64,000 bases of DNA from the NCBI RefSeq assembly GCF_000524195.1, contig NW_020170517.1:133360-197359 (forward strand). Direction: 5' to 3'. Source of the DNA: Echinococcus granulosus. Lineage: Eukaryota; Platyhelminthes; Cestoda; Cyclophyllidea; Taeniidae. The notes under the pieces were generated by a model. The model had not been told where the DNA came from and made no database searches. It worked only from the letters and a program-made list of their open reading frames with translations. The stretch's first letter is position 1, and each line of letters starts with the position of its first letter. This document shows positions 1 to 12,200 of the stretch, piece by piece. The translations under genes and the position numbers were made by a program.

Positions 1-254
1 GTAAGGTTCTCGAAAAACGATATTTGAATTTTATCAATTTAAACTGCAACCGAGATTGAGGGAGTAATTAAAAACAATCACAAATGCATCGGCAAAAAAC
101 AAATGAATTTTAAGCTAATACGATTCGTCATTGTGGCAGTTTTGTTTTATATGAGAAGCAACGCAAATAGTACCTTATGTCACATCACGACAATGTTTTA
201 ATGTGCCAGTTACATTAGTCGGTGCCTGGGCGCACGCTTTTGTTCTCGTTTGTG
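1..254 (+). promoter_or_regulatory. 5' flank of ABCC gene, no clear core promoter
   Basis: AT-rich sequence upstream of the proposed ABCC start codon at 255. An in-frame TAG at 216-218 closes the reading frame just upstream of that ATG, which supports 255 as the first codon. A TATAT-like string near 146-152 could be a core promoter element, but nothing confirms it. The short motif ending in TTAG at 215-218 could also act as a splice acceptor for a 5' leader exon or a spliced leader; this is inference only. Confidence 0.25.
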
Positions 255-296
255 ATGGGTGCTTACAGGGAGGCTTTCTGTCTGGGCTATGGTTAT
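255..296 (+). CDS. ABCC1-like: ABCC exon 1 (start codon, residues 1-14)
   Basis: A 42-bp first exon starting with ATG at 255 and ending before a GTAAGT donor at 297. It encodes MGAYREAFCLGYGY, which resembles the extracellular N-terminus of MRP1, including the FC pair. The in-frame upstream stop at 216 and the immediate match of the next exon support this start. Confidence 0.75.
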
Positions 297-3200
297 GTAA
301 GTCGTTTGCAGCCGTCTATGAATTCAGAACTATACGAATGAATGGAATAGTGAAACTCCCAGGTTCGCAGAATGTGACGTTTATGTTACACTTCCAACCA
401 TAATTTTCGTTTATTTGGCGGTATTTTCTTTGCCATACTTAATTATACTGCTCCAAAACTCCCATCGACCTCGAAGGTGGACTGCTCTATACTTCGTCAA
501 ACACGTAAGAAATAATTTGGCTCTTACTTTTCTAGCTGTCATACTTAATGTTACTGGCGGTTTTAATATGGAAATTTGCCAACATAGCAAACGACGCAAA
601 TGCTTACGCCTGGAACTATCTGTGCCCAAGTGCACTTTGCACAGCAATTGTAAGTTCTCGACTTGTTCTAAAAGGCCCATCTTTTTTGCTGGTACTAGTC
701 CTTTTATTGTTAATAACTGCTCTCTATGCTAGTGTTTAAGTAACGTTTTTTTTATCACCATATTTAATTTTCTGAAAGGTAATCTTTAGGTTGGCTGTAG
801 TTGAACTTTTTGCACCTTGTCCATTTTTAATTGATTTTTCTACTTTCTAGTCGAAGCAAATTTTGTTTCCTTACCGTTTGGTCAAATCCACTTGTAAAAA
901 GCGATTTTTCCACCCATCAAGCTAATGGCAAAATAATGACTTGAAATTGAGCCCTTATGTAGCCTAATATTTATCGTAGCGATTCAAATTTCTGATCTTT
1001 TAATGTTTAAACTTACCTCCATTTTTGCCAGCTATTCCAACTGTCAATAGTGAATCTAGAGAGCGTTCGAGACAGATCCAGTTCGGCTGTCTACTTTCTC
1101 TGCTGCCTTCTCATCTTTGCTGCTTCACTGGTCATTGCGTGGGACGTTGGTTCCCATAGACTGCAACCGCCGACCTTGGTCAGTTCAAATTTAGCTCTTG
1201 TTTGCTTAGTACAATATTTATATTTTGCACATATTGTTGTAAAAGTAGAGAATTGTTCTGCGAAAAGTCGGCAACTTTTGTTTGGGTTTATTCGACAAGA
1301 TCATATACACTTTTCATGTGAACTTCATTTTAGCCATAAGTTCCTTAACAGTCAATATTATCGGCTCCCTGATAATTTGGGAGTACTTATGGATGACTAA
1401 GAATTGCTTTCCTTTTGGTTATAATCAGAGGATATAGAGGACTAGCATTATGAATTTTGCGACTATATACTTTTTGTTTGTCCAATTCCGGATTTTGCCC
1501 TATGGGTTGTTGGAACTGAGTCTTACAGAAGCGTAGAGCCCTCTCTAAATAACTCGATATGCAGGACTGTTTTAAACTACACTATCATTTTAATTCTTAG
1601 GGAGTATACGAATCACAGAAAGGTTTGATATAGTTAAAACTCAATATAGTAAAGATTTTCTTAGATTGTACGGGTTTGATGTAAACGGAGGTTAGTTGTT
1701 ACACCTGCACAAAATGTTAAGTATCATGGGCGATGTTACAATCGCTAGTGAGTGTAAGGTCCGCCCTAACGCACACTGCTATTTGTCGCACTTGTCGTGA
1801 ACCAATCCACTTCTCGCCTCCTCTCTATTCCTGACGCCGTTCTTCATTGTCAGGCAACATTAGGCAACAGCATGTAGTGATTGCCGAAGTCGTACAGCTA
1901 GAATCCGTAGACATTTACTTGTGCAGAAGACTGTGCATTATTTGTATGGTGGTAGGACGCCCAACCACTCACTAGTAGGGGATTCAATTGACATGTTTCG
2001 ACGTCTCAACGGCTCCCGGTTTTACTTCTGCACATCAGTGACGATCGCGATTATAATGGTGGAATGCTTATCTGGTCTCATAGCACAATGGAACATTTAC
2101 CAAAAACGATCTTGAATGTGAAATCCACTTTATTTTGCCGAAGTTTTGACCCCAGAATTTCCTCCATCATAAATTCACTTAGGGCATTAAATAAAAGAAT
2201 GTTTGAAACAGACATTCAAGGCTTGCTTATGCCTACGAGGTGTTGCATAAACAGCGCTATTGTTTTTTTATTGAAACGAATTTGATAGTTGTTTTAAATT
2301 TGACCCACTGGTCTATTGCCTTTCCCGCTTCCTTTCACTACCATCCTTCTTGCTCCTTATCTTCCTTGTTTGTATTCTCCTGAAAATGAATTTTACTGCT
2401 TTTCGGTGCCTGTTATCAGCTTTTAATGGGTCAAAAAGGCTCTAAAAAAGTATTTACCACTTTTCATTACTATGCGGCAAATCGAACGCCCTGCTCCAAC
2501 TGCTACCTCTTTATTTCCCTGAGCGAAAGGCATTGAATGCTAAAATGTTTTAGGGTAGAAGGCAGATTCTAACTGAACATGCGAAGGGATTGCAAGCATC
2601 CGCCTGCATATTATGGTCGAGTAAAAGTGCCGAATATGGTGCAACTTCCTAATGAACAGGTCATTTAATTTTGAGCTAGACGGATTGGCTTTAGAAACTG
2701 AAGTCTTTCATCGTGCGACTCCGGGCTGCCTTCTCCTAAGCTTTCATCTCAGTTCCAGTCGACCCTAATGACATTGTAGGGTGTACGAGAATGGAAATAG
2801 CTCCATTATAGGCTTTCAGAGGGTTTGGGAAACTAGTTAAATCATACACATGGGCAGAGTTATCATGTCATAGGTGTGAAGGCTGATCTATGGGAATATA
2901 GAAAGGCTTAATAGTTTTAAACTGCCATTAGGCATCATCCACCAAGAGCATAAATAGGAAGATTCTTTTCTCGTGCGATATCACGGTTACCTGGGATCAG
3001 ACGTTCCTTGCACTGGTTGATTGTTTACATAACTGACTGGCGGGACTATGAGTTGAGAATAGAGCCCTTGTTTAAGACAAACCTCACTGCGCACTGTTTA
3101 TCTGCTTACTATCATCATTGATTGAAATTTTGATTAGCAGTACCTGGACGGGACCGAACTGGCTCTTGTCGTGAGCGGCCATTACCAGAAATAGGACAGG

Positions 3201-6200
3201 CGTGACACCGTGTGTGGTACGGCCATGGCAAGATGCCCTCTGGCCATTAGGCAAAAAATTTAATCCATTGGTTTGCCTTGAATGCACCTGGCAAGTGCTG
3301 CTGATGGAAGATATTCTGTCAGAATATCAAAATTTTAAGTCAGTAGGCAACAATTTACTTTAATCATCTTACCTGGATGGATTTCGTTACGTTGAATTAT
3401 TCAACAGACATTAGTAGGTAGCGCATATTCATCTTTAAACAAACCACACTGTTTCAAATCTATCTGAATTATTACTAGGAGAATTGGAGGAGGGCACGAC
3501 TGAATGGTGGGCATGATAGGCATTACGTGCAGCGACTCACCTTTTTCACTCTGTCCTTTCTCCTTGATGTACTTCACAAGTTTTAACTTGATTTTTCTGC
3601 CACGACACCATTTTCATACCGACCTTGTTTTCGTGTGTTCAAACAACACAGGCACACTGGAGTTCAGGATCATTGCTAAACATTATATGTCGCTTTGCAT
3701 GACCTTATTGCTGGAACAAACACTAGTTTGGTTCGGATTTATAATTTTGACCTGATATTTTATTCTTCATCAATTTTCTTGATTCGAATAACTTTTAAGT
3801 TAACTAGAGTTTCTGCCTCATGCAGTGGCGGTGCCACACGATGTTGAAAGTAGCAAGTCTCCTGTTACCACTTATGGAAGCTGGTGCACAAGTCGTGTGT
3901 AGGTCAGTCCAGACAGCGTCTACTAATGACAACGGTGTGGCTAGAAAGTCGGATGACGATGATGCAGCTTCCTGCCAAAGAAGGCGTGCAACTCGTGAAG
4001 ACGATTCTGTGCCCAACTCATTACGATTATGGGACTTTCAGTCATAAGTGACAGTTCTGCAATGGTCATCTCCGTGATCCAACTCTTGCCTCGTCGAAAG
4101 CCTAATCGACGCACGATCTGTCGTCTTAATCACATAGGCAATTAATCTTTCCGTGTCAAGGGTGAACGGAATCAATCAAAATAATTTGCAATTTTTAAAA
4201 TTAAGTTTACTCAGTTCACGAAGATAATTTATCACTTTTAGCTAGCAGGGAGAAGTTGACTGTTGTACTATGTAAATAAGCGTTTTTCGGGTTGTATCAT
4301 TGCATGTGATCACATCTGGGTGTATTATTTGTCGCAGAAATCAAAGCAAGCTTCCAAGGGTTGGAAGCATGTGGCTTTACCGCAAACGAAAAGGCTCAAA
4401 CAGTTGCTTCTGTAGGTAGCATGATCAGAATTATCTCCTGGGATAAAAACGGCGCCATTCATGTTGATTTGCCATCTCTCGGTTTCATATTTAACAAGGT
4501 GCATTAATCTTCATTCTGTGTGATGTCGATAAGCATTTTGGGGAGACACGACCAAATCTGTCCATTAAAATCTTCATTTTTTTCGCCCAATGCACAAACT
4601 CATCGCAGTGTGTGCGTCACGGCAACTCAGTTGACGGGTACTGCCACATCTCCGAAGATGTGCATAGTGTTTCTGATAGCTCTGAAAGGACGACGTTTAC
4701 CATTAGGCATGCACTAGACTTTACTTCAAAAAATGCCCCACCCAGAGCTCAGTGCTGGAATTTTGCTTTTTTGGGTAAAAAAGTCATTTAAAATCAAGCA
4801 GTCAATTGCTTTTTCCGTTTTAGAACGTAACTACATTATTATGAAAATTCTTTTCTGCCAATGAAAGGCAATGCCTTTTCTTCATTCGTCTCCACACATA
4901 CTGTCTATTCATTCTTTTGGTTTCTTTTTCTTCTTTTTAACAGGAGAAAAGATAAGCGATCTGCACCCTACCAAATTTTTGCCTATTGCTGTGCACGTAT
5001 TTCCTCTTTTAAATGCAACAGAGCGCACCATTTGTGTTCTCTTTATTTGGCTTCTTGTTAGTTTCATTGTTTGTTTATATTTTTTTTAAATATAAAAAAA
5101 GGATATATGAGATGATGAGTGATCAAGGAGCTCATTACTTCTGTTGATTAAAATGCGAAACTTCTAAAACTCCGTACTTTCATTTTTCCCAACTGAGTTG
5201 TGCTTGAATTCGGCCATAGAATCGAGATAAAGATGGATATTCGTTGCCTTTGACTACCCTTTTTTATATCGCATTTGTTTCAAATCATTTAATCATTTGA
5301 AATAATTCTACCTTTAGAATGGTATCCAAATCCATCGAGGTTTTCTGGTCAAGAAAAACCCCCATGTGAGGTTTGGTTCCATTTTTTAAAGGTGTCAATC
5401 AACCGGTCCTATCCAATTCAAGTTGCGCCGGAGGCTTACAAGGCCCAAAAGCCTATCTTAATCTAAATATTATCACTTCCACCGCTCAGGTCTTCAAATG
5501 CTTCACTGTTGTTCTGATGTGCCTCAGGTTGCTTGACTCCTGTTCCTCCTAATTTCGCTTTGTTCCTCGTCAGTGTGTCACATAGGCGTAGGGTGCCGTC
5601 TCAGACGGGAAGAGCGGTACGTTGCATACAAGTTACTTCAGCAGCAAAGGTGAATGTGCGGTTCTTGCATCGATCCTTCCAACATTTTCAAAGATACGTC
5701 ACCCAAACCCCATATTTGGGTGACATTATTCATGCTTAAAATAGCCAACAATGTGTTCTCGGCCTGTAAATGTTGTCTTCCTTCCTATCCCTCTTAAGTA
5801 GTCACATTTTGAAATTCCTAATGAACTTTTAAACGTTGCATCCTACTATGGGTTCATGCCTATGTTGATAAGACCAAGTACCATTTGGCTAGTTCTCATG
5901 TACTGCATCAAAATGATGTCTTTTTTCTAAAATAAACCGACTCTTTGTGGGGGTTCACCACCCGGAAGGTAATTGGTAAACCTTATTTTGTTTACTAATG
6001 CCTGTCTGTCCTGCAATCAATTTTTTAAGCTCTTTTTTGGGTACATCGGTGGGTACATTTGGTGGCAGCTCGGGGACTGTTAATTTCGGGAGTAGCAACA
6101 GTCCACCTCGTGGAGTTCAATTTTGTCCATCTACCAAATCATCTTTATGGCAAAACGACTTATTAATGCCGCGAGGCTAGTGGCTCCTATTGTCAGATTG

Positions 6201-9200
6201 GAAAACCTACGGTGTCAAAATAAATTGGGACTGCGTTCACAGTCCAAAAATCACTCCCTTTTTCTGCCTCCTTTAGGCAACAAAATTTTTGTTTCCATCT
6301 GTACCAAACGAGTGAATTTCCGGGCAACACATCATCTCCCGTCTTCTCAGTTAGGAAAAGAAAGGTGAAGGCAGAGTTTTTCTGTCCGTCTCGAGGTGAA
6401 GTAGACGACTTGTCTATTCACTAGTAGCAACGTAGTCGTTTATGGATGGGCAAAGGGAAGAATAGTTATTTTTCTTTTAACCAGTATTTCCTTTTGGAAA
6501 ATGTGAACTTTTCACTAATCTAAGAGGAAGAAAGGTTGCCTTATTCATTTAATTACTAATCAGCTAAATTTAAAGCTAGCGCATCCTTTCTCCCCTTCGC
6601 AAACTTGATTGTGGAAGGTAGGTTTGTCTACCCATTCTTTACCGGTCGGAAACAACCTAAATGTCAAGTCAAGATCATCTACTAAGGGATAAAATGACGA
6701 ATTATCTTGAGTGTTTGAATTATCCAAGTGAATTTTATAATGAAAACCCAACGTTTAAAAAGAAACATTTTCATATGACTACTGGATAGCTGCTAATCTG
6801 TGGCGCCTAGATGAACAGTTTGTATGACGGGCGTAGATGTCAGACTTGTTTTGGACTGATAAAAGAATAATACACGTTCCAAGGCGTGAGAATCGCACTT
6901 GGTACTGGTAGCTTCATACGCATAACACGGTTTATCTAATACCTGCAATTAGCTTTATCATGGTGGCATTTGTGTGTAGGACTGAACCATCTTGGCAGAG
7001 CTTGTTTGTCCACACCAACCCGCCGAAATCGCAAATGTTCGTAAATGATTATGCTCATCGTGCAACTTTACCACAAATGGCAATGTGTCATCCACGTGTG
7101 CAGGATTAAACAAGCATTCCACCGCTATAGCCGGGATCGTCACTGACGTGCAGAGGTGCGACTGAGAGTCTTTGAGACGCCGACATTATTGGATCAAATA
7201 TCCTACTGGTTTTTGGTTGAGCGACCTGCCATCATACAGTGTGCCCACACTCTGCGGATTTTGACTGTATGATTTCGCTAATCCCCACACGCGGTTGCCT
7301 GCACGCACTCGCTTCGAATGTGGCTTACCAGTGGTGAACAACGTCTGGAGGGGAGTGGGTTGGCCTGTCGTCTATTGATGTGTAGTAAGGCGGGCTTTAC
7401 ACTGCTGCTTGTAGCACAGTTACAGTAGTAACTCTAAACCTATAAGGTTAAAGTACCCGAATGTCCATCGTAGATAATATCCTTGGGAAAGTTACGACCG
7501 AGGCCCATGACCGGTATAGAAAAGCACTGATTGATAGCGCGGAACTGCTCCGCTTTGTAACGGATTGTTCACAAGAAATTGGTCATCATCATGGCGTTTT
7601 TTACTTAATTCTTCAAAAGAACAACTACTTTTTAGTCACTTAATCATACAATCTGACTAAGTGATGCTCTTGTATTTTTGAGGAACCGAGGGGAGGAGTG
7701 TCTGCGCACAAAGTAGGCTCTAGACGTTGAGGTTAAGTCGTGAAACAAGTTAAGCCGAAAGATTTGTTTCTTGCTTTTAAGGGGAGACAGGATGATGCAT
7801 GTACATGTAGGCGAAATCCGTTCCTCTTTGGAATTCACCCAAATTATCCCACCTGCGATTTGCATGATGAGGGATTAAACGAAAAAGCATTGATTAATTT
7901 GCGGGGTTTTATTCTACAAGCATTCTTAAACCATCTGGTTGAAATGCATTGGCCGGAAAAGGCATTTATTTTCCATTTTATGGAGGTGTTGTGCCTTAAT
8001 TCTTTTTTTGAGACCAGAGTGTTCGTTGCCGACGTACACTGCCATGGCCCAGTGGAAGTGCAAAGGTGGCACCTTAATTGCTCACCTAGCCAAAACGAAG
8101 AGAACCAACTAGTTGATGTATTACAGAGGTTTTTTTTGGATAGGTTTTTTAGCTTTCTGGAAACCCCTTTTTTGCATCAAAACTGGTCCACATACGCAAA
8201 TTTAAAAAAGCTAGGTGTACATTGTGATTTCTTGAGGTAGGCTTTTCAATGTTGAATTTTTCAACAGCTAGATGGAGTGGAAAGGAGTGTACTTTCCACT
8301 AAACACAAAGTGGTGCAAACAAGAGAACCTATACTTATTTCAGAGGTGGTAAGTCCTCCACTTCCCTGTTTGAGAGGCTCTTGAGCTACCTGTGATTGAT
8401 CCTGCTTCTGTTATTTCGATTTTTAAGCACCAGTCATGGATGTGGTAGTTGTGATAAAGGCTGAATTTTAGATGAAATAAAAAGGGAAGTTAAATGTGAC
8501 GCTCTTCACTTTCGACAGGATTTTTTGAATCCAAACTGGGCAGAATTGTTTGGTCACGGAATTGAGTGTCCATGCTAATAGAAGGAGTTTCCCATTTCGG
8601 GTTACGACTAACCCAAACAGTGGGATAAGAAGGTAGTTAGATCAAGCTTTTGGACTGAGTTACTTTTTTCTCGTATGAATTTATGAGGCGTGTAATTGAA
8701 TTCCCTCTTTTCCATCCCTTTCTCTCCAACCTACGTAACGAGTTCACAATCTACTTTTACCGGGAATATCACAATTGGAAACGTTAAAGCAGATTTGGTT
8801 TTTAGTCTAGCAAAGTCATCTTATTTGCAGCTGCCTTTTATAAGTTACTTTGACTAATTCTACCAAATCTTGATTTTTATTAATTCATGCTAGTCATCGC
8901 CTCATACTAAAGAGCCGATCAATCATTGCCCAGGCTATCCTACAAAACCAACCCGAAATCGCTGCACTTGCATGATGCTTTAGTCCGATTCTCTTCCAAA
9001 CCTTTCTGCAATCGATTTGCTAGGTGTGATTAAGTCTCCCGATTCCTAAGAGCAACACCATCATTAAGACGTTCAAAAGTTTCGTTTAAAATGTAATTTA
9101 ATCTCTTCGAGAGGGCCACACTGCGGCTCTAAGCCCCGATCCTAGTGGGCAGTGATGAAGCGAAAGTGAATTGGCATACACTTTTCAATAAGTACTTTAT

Positions 9201-12200
9201 TCCACTTACTTTTGACTGTTGGTAAAAATATGTCAATCGGGATTGTTGCGTATATTCCGATACATGGATTGAGCCATCAGATGTCAGATGGCAAATGGTC
9301 TCTTCGAATATTACTGTCCATTTTGTATTACATAACAGCAAAACCCTCTGAAATTTTAATTAGGTATGCTGGGATTTCAAACAATCCTTTCGAACTAACT
9401 CAAGTGCTTTCATGCCTTGGTATCATTTAAGAAATCAACCCTTATTTGAGGTAAATCAAAGATGAACGCTTCCTGTCTAACAATATAGCTGAAGGGTATT
9501 CGGTGCCGCCTTGTTTCTCATTCGTTTTGGTCGCTTATCAAAAGCTTACTGCCAACTTGCAGCTATAGCAGGGGGTACTAGCACAGGTGATAAAGGCATG
9601 GCTCCTGTGCGGTATCGGAATTGCTGAGACTGGGAGATCTATGCCGAAAAGTTTAACATTAACCCTTCTACCACGGTTCCCTAACTATCTCATTCTAGAT
9701 GAAATCGAATTTTCAACATTTTACATCTGATCCACTAATGGTTCAGATTTGCAATTGCTACCATTGAACGGAGTAATCTGTTTATAGCCAGAACGAAGTA
9801 GTCCTGAAGGAAGAAGGCTTAATTTTTCGGCTTCTTTCATATTAGACGCTCGGCTCACTGAACCCGCCCCTGCCACCCGGCTGGAGTCTGCCTGTCGCGC
9901 CGCACGAGCTGATCGAGTACCTGTTCTGTGCGTGCGCCTTCTTCAACCTAATTCTCGCCTTTTTTTCCGACCGTCCTATTCCCCCACCCACCCTCTTCAT
10001 CCGCCCTATCTGCGCCTCCGATGAACCCGATCTTGATCTGGCGGCAAGTGATGACAAGCCTGTGAAGAGTGGTGATGATGGGAAAAAGGATTCCAAGGCG
10101 TCCGAACTATCTCCGGTAAGTGTGAAAGTCGTGGTCGGCAAGGTGGAGAAAGTTTGAGTTAGAGGCCCTCATCGAAAAGTCGTCCAAATGGTGGATCATG
10201 GGGAAGGGCAGGGAATTCTGCAAAGCTAGTTCAGGTCAAAGGTTGACGTCTCAAGAAGTGGGAACTGATTATGTTTTTCTCCGCATAATCCTCTTCCTAT
10301 ATGTTCATACGCATATCACACTATCCAGTATCCTAGATCACAGCTTCGGCGTGGAAACATTTGTTCCTATGGCTGAGTCATCTTGAGAGAGCCTATCTGG
10401 CTGCACTAGGTTTTGATAATCGCAAATATTTTTAAATGATTGTACTCATTGTATAATTTTGCCACTGATGGCGATGTATCTTAGCTACCCAGGATTAGAC
10501 AAGCATTCCACTACAACAACTGGGATCGTCACTAACGTGCAGAGGTAACGCCCGAGAGTGTTTAAGACGTCGACACCATTCAAGCAATTATCCTACTGCC
10601 GAATGTTTGAGCTATTTCCCACCACAAAAAGTGTATCTGCGGTCCTTTGCACAAGTGGCTTTACTACTTTGTTAATCATTACACGCTTTTACCCAAACAC
10701 GCTCACTGGCCATATTGCCTGCCAATGGTGACCATTGACTGGAATGGAGTGGAGATTATTAGACTGCCTCACGGCATGTGTGGTGCCTGTTATTGTGTAG
10801 AAGGGTAGCTTTGATAGTTGATACTTCTTTTAACACGACCATGATGGTACCTATTAAAATCTAAAATGAAAGCAGCCGTTCAACTTTGCCACTCTCCGCA
10901 TGGCCCTGTTTCTAAAACTGATGGCGTATGCCACAGTGAGGAAGCTATTTTAAGGAAGAAAGAAATCACTTTGATCCATTTTGACATTAGTGACATTCCT
11001 GGACTTGCGCCTAAAAACATATGAATGAGAAGTTCTTTTCAAAAGTAATTGGCTGTTTCGGTATCAAGAATCAGCTTATTATCTTTCCGATACACATTTC
11101 AGTCCACTCAAAGACGATGCTTTAAAGACGTTCAGCTGACAACAAGAAAATAAGTTTTATAAGCGGAGGCATTAATCAACTCCCACCAGCTACGGAACTA
11201 TTATTTCCAAATACTCATTACTAACGTTTGCTTCGGTTTCCTCAAAAACCGGGTTATTTGGATTTCAAAAGGCCATTTTCTAATCCGTCACCAGTTTAAC
11301 TGCTCGAAGTGTATACAAGGTTTATGGAGTCATGGCTTCATCTCTAGGTTTATCAATTCAATCCGTAAAGATAGTCCCGACTACCGAAAACTTCCTGTCG
11401 CATTCACTGCTGTCAAGAATATCATATTCTCTTGAAGCCTCTCATGCATCAATGCAGATTTCTGGTTCAAATGGAATGTTGCAAGGCATCACTGACGGAG
11501 ATTACAGTGTGACGAACACGTGGTCCATTGATTGTGGCACATGTCACGCTTATCCGTCGAGACACACCCTTTCTACCTTCCCCTTTCATCCATCCCTTCC
11601 TCTCTTGGGTCCCTGATTTCGCACTCGCCCAGGTCTTGTGCGATTTCCCATTGTGATGGCAAAGAGCAGCAAAAGCTCTAAGAAAGGAAAAGGATCCAAA
11701 GGCAAGACCAAAGGCAGTAAAGACGCCGCCAAGAGCAAATCCAAAGGAAGTGGAAAAAAGGTGGTTGATGAGACTCCGCCCGTTGATGTCGCTGTGCAGA
11801 CCTGCCCCAACAACTTCTGCTATCTATGCTGCTTCCAACTTCACGATGCAGCTGCTATTCAATCTCACGTCCTCCTCCTCTCCCACGCATCCCAAAATTT
11901 TGGTGATACCGATCTCAGCCACCTCTGTCGTCTCTGCCATGAACGAATTCCCCTAAAATGGGGTCCCACACACAAATGCTGCAGTTTAAAGACCTCATTC
12001 ATCAGCCGTAACACGTCAGTTCCCGCTCTTAAAGGAGGGGCACCCTTCCAATGCCTCTTCTGCCGTGGAAAGCCTTTGAAATCCCGCAGCGACTTGGTGG
12101 TCCATCTCCTTGCTTTTCACCGACCTGACCGCCCAAGAGGGCAGTGCGGACTTTGTGACTTTCACTTTGAAGAACTGCCTCCATCACCACCGACTACGAA

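Larger units (their letters stand above)
1179..9845 (+). other. ABCC intron 4 (about 8.7 kb)
   Basis: Large AT-rich intron between TMD0 helices 4 and 5. It contains two copies of dispersed repeat R1 in opposite orientations (about 1750-2095 and 6968-7425). It also has a relatively GC-rich patch at about 3810-4140 with short open frames on both strands, and an unexplained 500-bp open frame at 7740-8240. No recognisable gene was found; the rest shows nothing beyond AT-rich sequence. Confidence 0.7.

Noticed and set aside
11332..11616. 94-codon open frame just upstream of the zinc-finger gene, in the same frame
   Set aside because: Separated from the gene by a stop at 11614-11616 and has no recognisable content. 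It could be leader sequence, but there is no evidence for an exon.
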